Positions 1 through 6,141 of a stretch of 18,363 nucleotides of DNA are shown one piece after another (position 1 is the stretch's first letter; each line of letters opens with the position of its first letter). The notes beneath the pieces are model-generated. The model worked only from the letters and a program-made list of their open reading frames with translations, was not told the origin of the DNA and ran no database searches. Position numbers and translations under genes: made by a program. Source of the DNA: an uncultured Muribaculaceae bacterium (GTDB lineage: Bacteria; Bacteroidota; Bacteroidia; Bacteroidales; Muribaculaceae); assembly GCA_910584735.1 (NCBI GenBank), contig CAJUBM010000056.1, positions 1 to 18,363 of the forward strand, in the 5' to 3' direction.

Positions 1-202
1 TTCGGGTGGCCTGCCGTCCCGGAGGTCCGGCGCCACTATAAGTTACCACGGATAAGTAACTGTTCAAAATTATTTTATACTAACAGGTCTGATTATTTCA
101 ATGTTTCTCCGGCAAAATTTTTGAATCTTTTCCTCGGACAAACATTAAAATAATTTCGACCAGTTACTTAATAACTTTCTCGTTGGGTGACGTTTATCTG
201 GA
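1..202. other. Left-edge intergenic stretch without a supportable gene
   Basis: The first ~40 bases are GC-rich and the rest is AT-rich, which would fit the 3' end of a plus-strand gene lying left of the window. All three plus-strand frames reach a stop between about 39 and 153, and none of the short peptides is recognisable. Small inverted repeats are visible: CCGGA/TCCGG at 19-30, AGTTAC/GTAACT around 41-61, and AGTTA/TAACT around 163-175. I see no RNA gene and no clear promoter. The AT-rich part probably just separates convergent transcription units. Confidence 0.4.
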
Positions 203-280
203 TTTTGACACACCGCCATTGCCAAAAGTGTTATATAACAGAAGCGGTGTGTCAAAATTCATCTTTTTTGACACACCGCC
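202..280 (-). terminator. Three-copy 15-bp inverted/direct repeat downstream of fba, probable terminator
   Basis: The motif TTTTGACACACCGCC occurs at 203-217 and 266-280. Its reverse complement (GCGGTGTGTCAAAA) lies between them at 244-257. On the minus strand the fba transcript would meet the 280-266 copy and then the 258-244 copy, giving a ~14-15-bp stem with a short A-rich loop. A second stem with 216-202 is possible instead. The position, 36 nt after the fba stop codon, suits a transcription terminator or 3'-end stabiliser, although no clean U-tract follows the first stem. The third copy is odd and could be a leftover of an insertion-element end or a REP-like unit. Confidence 0.5.
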
Positions 281-315
281 CTGATATGGTTTATACGTAT
301 CTGTATATAGGGTGA

Positions 316-1314
316 TTATTCGGCTTTGCCGTTGGAGCCGAGCACATTGACGATTTTGTGCTTATAGAGTTTCTCCATCTCGTCGCGAGCCGGGCCCAGG
401 TATTTGCGCGGGTCGAATTCTCCGGGTTTGTCGTGGAATACTTTGCGGATGGCGGCGGTCATGGCAAGGCGGGAGTCGGAGTCGATGTTGATTTTGCATA
501 CGGCGCTCTTGGCAGCCTTGCGGAGCTGTTCTTCGGGAATACCGATGGCATCGGGGAGTTTGCCGCCGAGCTCGTTGATGGTCTTCACATATTCCTGGGG
601 AACGGAGGAAGAACCATGGAGTACGATGGGGAAGCCGGGGAGCTCTTTCATCACGGCATCGAGTACATCGAAAGCCAATGGAGGGGGAACGAGGATTCCC
701 TCGGCGTTGCGGGTGCACTGCTCGGGGGTGAACTTGTATGCGCCGTGGCTGGTGCCGATCGAGATAGCCAGCGAGTCGCAACCTGTGCGGGTGGCGAAGT
801 CAACAACTTCGGCGGGGTCGGTGTAGGTGTGGTGGTCGGAGGAAACCTCGTCCTCTACGCCGGCGAGTACGCCGAGTTCACCTTCTACGGTGACATCGTA
901 CTGATGTGCATAGTCGACTACCTTCTTTGTGAGGGCCACGTTTTCCTCGTAGGGGAGGTGTGAGCCGTCAATCATAACGGATGAGAAACCGTTGTCAATG
1001 CAGTCTTTGCAGAGTTCGAAGCTGTCACCGTGGTCAAGGTGGAGCACAATCTGGGGGTGTTCCCAGCCGAGTTCTTTTGCATAAGCTACGGCGCCCTGTG
1101 CCATGTAGCGGAGGAGGGTGGCGTTAGCGTAGTTGCGGGCACCTTTGGAAACCTGGAGGATTACGGGCGATTTTTCTTCGGCAGCAGCTTTGATGATGGC
1201 CTGCAGCTGCTCCATGTTGTTGAAGTTGAAAGCGGGGATTGCATAACCGCCTTTAATGGCCTTTGCGAACATCTCACGAGTGTTTACAAGACCGAGATCT
1301 TTGTAATTTACCAT
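316..1314 (-). CDS. fba: Class II fructose-1,6-bisphosphate aldolase
   Basis: This 332-residue cytoplasmic enzyme interconverts fructose-1,6-bisphosphate with dihydroxyacetone phosphate and glyceraldehyde-3-phosphate in glycolysis and gluconeogenesis. The class II (zinc-dependent) family is clear from its motifs: LDHGDS at 93-98 with the presumed catalytic Asp94 and zinc-binding His95, VEGELG at 143-148 with an acidic metal-site residue, GTSHG at 187-191 with a zinc His190, and LHGSS at 232-236 with His233. NIDSD at 276-280 is the phosphate/substrate-binding segment. Length is normal for the family and no key residue is missing. The ATG at 1314 begins MVNYKDLGLV, typical of Bacteroidales homologues. 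Upstream on the minus strand lie a TAATTTTG box and the DUF3800 terminator, so the gene is probably transcribed alone. Confidence 0.97.
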   Translation of the reverse strand: MVNYKDLGLVNTREMFAKAIKGGYAIPAFNFNNMEQLQAIIKAAAEEKSPVILQVSKGARNYANATLLRYMAQGAVAYAKELGWEHPQIVLHLDHGDSFELCKDCIDNGFSSVMIDGSHLPYEENVALTKKVVDYAHQYDVTVEGELGVLAGVEDEVSSDHHTYTDPAEVVDFATRTGCDSLAISIGTSHGAYKFTPEQCTRNAEGILVPPPLAFDVLDAVMKELPGFPIVLHGSSSVPQEYVKTINELGGKLPDAIGIPEEQLRKAAKSAVCKINIDSDSRLAMTAAIRKVFHDKPGEFDPRKYLGPARDEMEKLYKHKIVNVLGSNGKAE

Positions 1315-1363
1315 TTGGATATGGAGTTTTTAGTTGAGATTATACTCATGTGGTTTTCTTCCG

Positions 1364-1371
1364 CAAAATTA
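1364..1371 (-). promoter_or_regulatory. Probable -7 box of the fba promoter
   Basis: On the minus strand the sequence reads TAATTTTGC, matching the Bacteroidetes -7 consensus TAnnTTTG, about 50 nt upstream of the fba start codon. A good TTTG -33 box is not visible at 19-21 nt spacing. That position falls inside the stem of the neighbouring terminator hairpin, so promoter and terminator are interleaved. Confidence 0.5.
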
Positions 1372-1373
1372 CG

Positions 1374-1431
1374 AAAAAAATGCGAAACCGCCACAGAACC
1401 TCCATGGCTTTGTGACGGTTTCGCTTTTTTT
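1374..1431. terminator. Bidirectional-type intrinsic terminator between DUF3800 and fba
   Basis: Arms GCGAAACCGcCACA (1382-1395) and TGTGaCGGTTTCGC (1411-1424) form a 13-bp stem with one mismatch and a 15-nt loop. An A7 run (1374-1380) lies on the left and a T7 run (1425-1431) on the right, so either strand gives a hairpin followed by a U-tract. On the minus strand it lies 29 nt beyond the DUF3800 stop codon and should end that transcript before fba. Confidence 0.85.
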
Positions 1432-1459
1432 AGCAATATTTTGCGCGGCAACAGAATAC

Positions 1460-2350
1460 TTAATGCTCCATGCATATGGCGCATCCGCATCTGTCGTTGG
1501 TGAAGTGTCTTACACCAACTATTTTACCATGTGCCTTGTCGAAGCGTTTCTTTAATAGGTCGAATAATTCAGTCTCATTATTCTCAAAATACCTCCTTAG
1601 CACATAAGAGCATAGGTCGGCTACCTGCACCATCCCAGTGAGTTCGGAATTTACAAAGAGCGGGGTCTCAATGATATGGTGGATTTTTGTCCATAGTGTC
1701 CCTTGTCGGTGAAAACGTTGCATGAGTTCCGTATGGCGTTTTGCCACGGTTTCATTATTGTCATGGATAAGTACGCCGTATACAGCTTCGTTATTGTTTT
1801 CCATATTTCCCATATAGCGCTCGAAACGAGAAACGAGTTGTTCAAGGGCTTGTTCGTCGACGGTGCGTTTTGCCGTTGCAGGGTCAAAATGTGCTTTATC
1901 AATACATTCTGCGAAAATGCGGGCAAAAGACCATCGGCTTATTGTCTGGGCGATTTCCTTTATGAACGACCGCCGTTCGTCAAAGGTAAGGTGTATATAT
2001 GGTTCTGTCTTACGATAATTTTTGCGTAATTGTTTGTAGGCGCGTTTGTCCCCACTTCTCTGCAATCTGTATATTTCTTTTTTCCGTTCGGTTTTTACCG
2101 CTAATATTCTTTGAGGAATGTCAAGCTTTTCAAAATCGGGGATGCGGCTTTGTTCAAGATAGGAGCGTAGAATCCAACCTGTATGTATCTCGGCATTATC
2201 AAGTCCGTATTTCTTTTTGATTTTCGATAATTGTTTATCGCAAAACTTCCATTTATACAAAGGTATAGAAATTCCACATAATACATAATGGCTTGAATTA
2301 CCGGGGATTCCCGGTGTACCTGATTCATCGATGTAACAAAAATTTACCAT
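1460..2350 (-). CDS. DUF3800 domain protein
   Basis: This 296-residue soluble protein has the landmarks of the DUF3800 family. It starts with a hydrophobic strand ending in YIDESG (residues 6-11), has a second conserved acidic/histidine segment (EIHTG, near 54-58), an HDNNE segment in the second half, and a C-terminal helix VQVADLCSYVLRRY. The pattern of conserved acidic residues has led others to suspect an RNase H-like nuclease fold, but the function is unproven. Members often occur in accessory or defence-related regions. Here the gene is visibly more AT-rich than fba or the receptor genes, has its own promoter and terminator, and has no obvious partner, which suggests horizontal acquisition. 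The C-terminus carries a small Cys pair (CGCAIC). Start chosen at the ATG immediately preceding the family's N-terminal strand. Confidence 0.85.
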   Translation of the reverse strand: MVNFCYIDESGTPGIPGNSSHYVLCGISIPLYKWKFCDKQLSKIKKKYGLDNAEIHTGWILRSYLEQSRIPDFEKLDIPQRILAVKTERKKEIYRLQRSGDKRAYKQLRKNYRKTEPYIHLTFDERRSFIKEIAQTISRWSFARIFAECIDKAHFDPATAKRTVDEQALEQLVSRFERYMGNMENNNEAVYGVLIHDNNETVAKRHTELMQRFHRQGTLWTKIHHIIETPLFVNSELTGMVQVADLCSYVLRRYFENNETELFDLLKKRFDKAHGKIVGVRHFTNDRCGCAICMEH

Positions 2351-2384
2351 AATTATTGTTTTTTAATAAATTTGATAAAGATAT

Positions 2385-2429
2385 AAAAAAAGCGACTAGT
2401 GTCAGGGATAAACCCATGATTGAGACGCT
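2385..2429 (-). promoter_or_regulatory. Terminator-like hairpin in the DUF3800 5' leader
   Basis: Between the promoter and the start codon, the minus strand reads AGCGTCTC (2429-2422), then GGGTTTATCCC (GGG/CCC stem), then TGAC, and finally CGCT followed by T7 (2391-2385). AGCG/CGCT, TCA/TGA and GGG/CCC can pair as an interrupted hairpin ending in a U-run. This looks like a weak attenuator or the terminator of a short leader RNA; pairing is imperfect, so the call is tentative. Confidence 0.3.
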
Positions 2430-2453
2430 TGGCGACTCATCCTAGACGCATTG

Positions 2454-2485
2454 CAAAATTACTAAGAAAATAATAAACTCGCAAA
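2454..2485 (-). promoter_or_regulatory. Promoter of the DUF3800 gene
   Basis: On the minus strand TTTG (2485-2482) is followed after exactly 20 nt by TAATTTTG (2461-2454). This is a full match to the Bacteroidetes housekeeping promoter (TTTG, 19-21 nt, TAnnTTTG). It implies a transcript start near 2448 and a leader of about 100 nt before the ATG at 2350. Confidence 0.7.
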
Positions 2486-2523
2486 TGAGATTTGTGTTTT
2501 GTGTGCTATTTTACAACTATTTA

Positions 2524-2574
2524 ACAAATCAATCGCACCCACGGATATAATATCCGTTGGCGCGATTGATTTGT
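2524..2574 (-). terminator. 51-bp near-palindrome, terminator of the receptor-lipoprotein operon
   Basis: Outer arms ACAAATCAATCGC (2524-2536) and GCGATTGATTTGT (2562-2574) are perfectly complementary. Inside them CC/GG and ACGGATAT/ATATCCGT (2541-2548 / 2550-2557) continue the stem, leaving a 1-base centre and two single mismatches. It lies 31 nt beyond the lipoprotein stop codon on the minus strand. The downstream U-tract is weak (TTTGTTAAATAG), which is common in this phylum. The near-perfect two-fold symmetry could also be a protein-binding site. Confidence 0.7.
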
Positions 2575-2617
2575 GACAGTTGATGGCGTGTCAGCTAATG
2601 GCGTGTCAGTTGATGGC
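2573..2617 (-). repeat. Three tandem 15-bp units spanning the lipoprotein stop codon
   Basis: Units 2603-2617, 2588-2602 and 2573-2587 read on the minus strand GCCATCAACTGACAC, GCCATTAGCTGACAC and GCCATCAACTGTCAC. The first contains the last codons and the TGA of the lipoprotein gene. The second has an in-frame TGA as well; in the third TGA has become TGT. The last two bases of the array overlap the terminator palindrome. Confidence 0.9.
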
Positions 2618-3517
2618 GGGGAGGTTGGTGAGCGGTGTGCCTGAGAATGTGGCGTTGAAATTGCCGATGCCGGAGGCGTCGCAGTTGAAGCTGAAGTCCA
2701 GCTTGCCGGCCACGCTCATGGAGCCTGAGAAATCGGTGATTTTGAACCGTTCGTTGGGGGTGCGTTTGTCAACCGAACCGTCCTGTTTGAAGGTGACCAC
2801 GTTGGGCGTCAAAGAAGCGGATTCGAACGTGATGCCGTCGTTTGTGAGCTTGAAGGGTACTTCCGCGAACGACAGATTGAACATCGGCATGTTTACAACG
2901 AACCGCGAGCGGTATATAAACATCTCGGCCTTCATGGTCTTTTGGTCGAGGGCCATGTTGTAATATGTGATGTCGGTGGAATAGGGGGAGTTGTCGGCCA
3001 GGTTGGTGGTCTTGGTGTCTCCGCCGAAGTAGTTCACCGTAGGCATCACGCGGACTAAGTATTCACCGTCGACCTCGAACTCTGTCTTTACTACTGCCGG
3101 GCAGTTTGCCGGGATACGCAGATAGGTCTTGAGATTGGTGATGATGTGGGTCTGCCCCTGGTAGGAGACTGTGAACGGCCCGGCGGCGGTTGACGACCAT
3201 GCGCCGTCCTTGTCATAGGTGATGGGTATGGCGGGCAGGGAGAAGGTGATAATCTGAGTGGGGGCAATCTTCATATTGGCAACGCCGAACTGCATCGAAC
3301 CGCTTGAGAAGTTGTACATGTAGCGTACGGAACTTCCTTCGAACGCCTGCCATGCGCCTCCGTCAAGAGCCTTTACGGCGGTGAAGTTCATTTCGGCCGG
3401 AAGGTTGGCCGTAAAGGTGTCGGGCTGTTTGGGGTCATCATTGCCCAGGCAGGAGGTGAGAGTGGTACCTGCGGCGATGGCGCACAGTATGGCGCCCGTG
3501 AAAAGGAATTTCTTCAT
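2606..3517 (-). CDS. Outer-membrane lipoprotein paired with a TonB-dependent receptor
   Basis: A 303-residue lipoprotein: the signal peptide has a lipobox LTSC with the acylated Cys23, followed by LGNDD. The acidic residues shortly after the Cys resemble the Bacteroidetes surface-export signal, so the protein probably faces outward. The rest looks beta-rich (alternating short polar and aromatic strands), with a C-terminal segment containing FSGSMSVAGKLDFSFN, and no recognised enzyme motif. It starts 24 nt after the receptor stop and has no visible promoter of its own, so it is co-transcribed with the receptor. By analogy to SusD, HmuY and similar partners, it may bind the receptor's substrate outside the cell. 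It does not resemble SusD, and I cannot assign it to a named family. The ATG at 3517 is fixed by the signal peptide. Confidence 0.85.
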   Translation of the reverse strand: MKKFLFTGAILCAIAAGTTLTSCLGNDDPKQPDTFTANLPAEMNFTAVKALDGGAWQAFEGSSVRYMYNFSSGSMQFGVANMKIAPTQIITFSLPAIPITYDKDGAWSSTAAGPFTVSYQGQTHIITNLKTYLRIPANCPAVVKTEFEVDGEYLVRVMPTVNYFGGDTKTTNLADNSPYSTDITYYNMALDQKTMKAEMFIYRSRFVVNMPMFNLSFAEVPFKLTNDGITFESASLTPNVVTFKQDGSVDKRTPNERFKITDFSGSMSVAGKLDFSFNCDASGIGNFNATFSGTPLTNLPAIN

Positions 3518-3541
3518 TTAAAATCAGGTTTGTATGTTGTT

Positions 3542-5788
3542 TCAATCTGTGGAGAACACGCGCCTGAGGGTTACGCCGCATGAGAAGCGCGGACCTCTTT
3601 GCAAGAACGCATTCCCTATAGAAACGAAATAAAATGTATCATATTGCGTGGCCGTGATATTGTCGGCCCATAATTCTACCGTGAGGGGTTTCAGGTCGGC
3701 GCGGGCACGTGCCGAAAGGGTCATATAGAAGGGCTGTGTCACGGTGTTCGCCTCGTTCCACCATATGCGTCCTACCCCACGGGCTGATATGTCGAGACCG
3801 TAGCCGTGTAATATCCCGGAACCCGGGGTGGGGCGGTTCCAGCCGGCTCCGATGAAGAGGGTGTTGGCCGGAGCATAAGGCACATGTTTCCCGGCAAAGT
3901 CCTCCTTGCCGTTGTTGTACTTGCGGAATCGGGCGTCTGTGAGGCCGTATGAGGCCGTGAGGCTGAGGCCGCAGTCGGCGTTATATCGCAAAGAGGCTTC
4001 AACTCCCCGCGAACGCGTCTTCCCGGCATTAGTCATGATACGCCCTGTTGTGGTGCCCGGGGGGAAGATGGTAATCTGCTGGTCGGTACACTCAATCCAG
4101 AACGCAGAGAAATCGGCGCGAAGCCGTCTGTCAAGAAGGTTGAGATGCGCTCCGACTTCGAAATTCCAGTTTTTCTCGGGATTGTAGGCGATGATGTCGT
4201 CCACATCGTAGAGCATCACCATTCCCATTTTTTCCATCAGTTTCTGTTGCAGAACGTCGGAGAACATCTGGGTGTTGTACCCTCCCGATTTGTATCCTTT
4301 TGTCACGGATGCATAGATGTTGCCCAAAGAGCCGGGAAGGCGGTAACTTGCCGATAGTTTGGGGAGAATTTGGCTGAAATTCTTGGAAAGCCGTCCCCGT
4401 TCGTCAATCTCCAGCGGGACGTTCTGTATGGGTACGGGGTTTGCCGGGTCGGTGGCGTTATACATCGTGTAGGATGTCTCTGCCTGCGAATGGTATCTTA
4501 TTTTGGCCTGTTCCCAGTCTAAGCGCAGTCCGAGGGTCACGGAGAAATCCGACAGTCGCAGTTCGCTTTCATGGTAGGCCGACATTCCACCGGATGGGAG
4601 TACGAACGAACTGCCCAGCACCATCGAGCGCTCGTCCCAGCGGATGGGGTAGGCGGAGCCTGTGCCGTTCACATGATTCTCGATAAGCTGGGTTATGCCG
4701 TAGTCGCCGAAAGTCACCGGCGCACGCATGTCGGTGCGGCGTGCCATGCCGAACATCCCTCCAAGCCAGTGCCATATGCCGCTTGACCCACGGGCTACGA
4801 AGTCGGCGGTCAGGGCCCATTCATGGCGTTTCTGTTGCAGCGTGAAGTAATCCACGGGCATGAAGTCCTGGTCGAGGGTCATGTCGTCATTCAGATATTG
4901 GAACGAGATAATCGATGAGAAGTCTACACCCCGGAAAGAGTGTTTCACTGTCAGGCCGTCCGTGAAGCTCAGGCGTTTGTAATAACAGGTGTCGTTGTAG
5001 TTTACCACTTTAGAGCCCGCAGGGGCATAAGGGTAGCCGTGCTGCCATGTCTGGCTGAGGGTGGCGGCATTTTCAAATATCACATTCTGGGCCGGACGCC
5101 ATACGGTCTTCCAGCGGGCGCTCCACTGGTTCTCCTTCCCGGTGCGTGAGTTGTTGAATTTGTTGCGGTAAAACCCATCCGTTCCTGTGGCGTACACATT
5201 AAGGCTCATGCCGAAATCCTTTATCGGGAGGCGGCGGCTGTAGACACCCACGGCGGCGCGCCATGTATTCTGTGTGCCGTAGCTTACCGACAGCCTTGCC
5301 CCCTCGAAGCTAAGAGGGGAGATTGTATAGACGTTTATCAGCCCCGCCATGGTGTTGCGTCCGTATAGAATGTTCTGTGGGCCTCTGAGCACCTCCACTC
5401 GTTCTATATCGGCAAGGTCGAAGTCGAAATTGTCTTTGTTTATAATCGGCACGTTGTCGATGTTGAGTCCCACCACAGGTTGGTCGATACGTGCGCCGAG
5501 GCCGCGCACGTACACGGTAGAAGTCATGCGCGAACCATAAGCCGGGATATAGAAATTCGGTGCCAGCTCGGATGCCTGCTTTATGTTGTCGATTCCGAGC
5601 CGTTCTACGACAGTGGAATTTATAGTTGTCACCGACTCATCGGAATTTGCCAGGCTACCCCCCTTTATGGCCGTCACAGTCACCTCGCGAAGCGACATCA
5701 CGGTGTCGGCCTTCTCGGCTCCGAATATCGTGACAAATGACGACAGACACATTAATAATATATATGCAAGAAAATGTTTTGTGGCCAT
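3542..5788 (-). CDS. TonB-dependent outer-membrane receptor
   Basis: A 748-residue receptor for active import across the outer membrane. A signal peptide (about 1-23) is followed by a likely TonB box (SLREVTVTA, 32-40) and a plug domain up to about 155 with the diagnostic stretch VEVLRGPQNILYGRNTMAG. The remainder is a long beta-barrel rich in aromatic-terminated strands, ending with RGPRFSCGVTLRRVF plus three residues. It lacks the N-terminal carboxypeptidase-regulatory-like domain of SusC-type glycan receptors, so it belongs with siderophore/heme/vitamin-type receptors (CirA/FecA-like). The ligand cannot be told from sequence. It is first in an operon with the downstream lipoprotein, under a near-consensus promoter with an unusually short leader. 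I see no Fur-type box that I would defend. Confidence 0.93.
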   Translation of the reverse strand: MATKHFLAYILLMCLSSFVTIFGAEKADTVMSLREVTVTAIKGGSLANSDESVTTINSTVVERLGIDNIKQASELAPNFYIPAYGSRMTSTVYVRGLGARIDQPVVGLNIDNVPIINKDNFDFDLADIERVEVLRGPQNILYGRNTMAGLINVYTISPLSFEGARLSVSYGTQNTWRAAVGVYSRRLPIKDFGMSLNVYATGTDGFYRNKFNNSRTGKENQWSARWKTVWRPAQNVIFENAATLSQTWQHGYPYAPAGSKVVNYNDTCYYKRLSFTDGLTVKHSFRGVDFSSIISFQYLNDDMTLDQDFMPVDYFTLQQKRHEWALTADFVARGSSGIWHWLGGMFGMARRTDMRAPVTFGDYGITQLIENHVNGTGSAYPIRWDERSMVLGSSFVLPSGGMSAYHESELRLSDFSVTLGLRLDWEQAKIRYHSQAETSYTMYNATDPANPVPIQNVPLEIDERGRLSKNFSQILPKLSASYRLPGSLGNIYASVTKGYKSGGYNTQMFSDVLQQKLMEKMGMVMLYDVDDIIAYNPEKNWNFEVGAHLNLLDRRLRADFSAFWIECTDQQITIFPPGTTTGRIMTNAGKTRSRGVEASLRYNADCGLSLTASYGLTDARFRKYNNGKEDFAGKHVPYAPANTLFIGAGWNRPTPGSGILHGYGLDISARGVGRIWWNEANTVTQPFYMTLSARARADLKPLTVELWADNITATQYDTFYFVSIGNAFLQRGPRFSCGVTLRRVFSTD

Positions 5789-5799
5789 AATCGTAACCG

Positions 5800-5830
5800 C
5801 AAAGTTACTCCTTTTCCGGGAATGGACAAA
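5800..5830 (-). promoter_or_regulatory. Promoter of the receptor-lipoprotein operon
   Basis: On the minus strand TTTG (5830-5827), a 19-nt spacer, then TAACTTTGC (from 5807) make an essentially perfect Bacteroidetes promoter. The -7 box ends only 12 nt before the ATG at 5788. The predicted mRNA leader is therefore under 10 nt, leaving no room for a Shine-Dalgarno site. Confidence 0.8.
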
Positions 5831-5865
5831 GTTAAAATGATTAACTGATTTTAAGTAAAATTAAC

Positions 5866-5894
5866 ATTGGGGGGGGTAATTCTTCGTATCTTTG
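5866..5894 (+). promoter_or_regulatory. Plus-strand promoter with a G8 tract in its spacer
   Basis: TATCTTTG (5887-5894) matches the -7 consensus TAnnTTTG. Upstream, ATTG (5866-5869) could be the -33 element at a 17-nt spacing, shorter than the usual 19-21. The spacer includes a run of eight G (5869-5876) that could slip and change the spacing. It is back-to-back with the receptor promoter and would drive the 987-residue secreted protein. Confidence 0.55.
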
Positions 5895-5897
5895 CAC

Positions 5898-6141
5898 GAA
5901 TTTTCTCAAATTATAGAAAATTCACTATATAAAGGGCTGTTTCAGATTAGTAATAACCTGACAGGCTGTGTATTGCGGCGAACAGACTAAAGGCCCTGCG
6001 GTGTAGGTTCTTAAGCCCTTGACAGATGGCTTATTGCTGTTGAATAAGGATTCATAGCGAGATTCAAGAAATATATCTCCCTGCATTTGAAATATATATC
6101 CACTGATTTTTATCCACTGATTTTATTGCTATTTAAACTAT
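5898..6141 (+). promoter_or_regulatory. Long structured 5' leader of the T9SS-tailed protein
   Basis: About 240 nt separate the likely transcript start from the ATG. Several complementary pairs are visible. GAATTTTCT/AGAAAATTC (5898-5906 / 5915-5923) is a 9-bp hairpin right at the 5' end. AAGGGCT/AGCCCTT (5932-5938 / 6014-6020) encloses AACCT/AGGTT (5955-5959 / 6005-6009) and CTGT/ACAG (5966-5969 / 5982-5985). CTTATT/AATAAG (6030-6035 / 6043-6048) follows. AGGGCT can alternatively pair with GGCCCT at 5991-5996. No small ORF or known riboswitch core was recognised. It could be a cis-regulatory RNA or a separate small RNA. Confidence 0.4.
6097..6124 (+). repeat. Perfect 14-bp tandem duplication just upstream of the start codon
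   Basis: TATCCACTGATTTT occurs twice head to tail (6097-6110 and 6111-6124), ending 17 nt before the ATG at 6142. Being in the translation-initiation region, copy number could affect spacing or accessibility, or it may bind a regulator. Confidence 0.9.

Noticed and set aside
1..153. 3' end of a plus-strand gene entering from the left edge
   Set aside because: Short open tails exist in all three frames and none is recognisable, so no frame can be chosen; only noted as an intergenic stretch.
358..963. Long plus-strand open frame opposite fba
   Set aside because: It is antisense to a highly conserved enzyme gene and its translation is Gly/Val-rich without a recognisable domain; a codon-bias shadow.
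5930..6050. 6S RNA or a named riboswitch in the leader
   Set aside because: Nested pairing is visible, but I could not match any diagnostic core sequence; naming a class would be guesswork.
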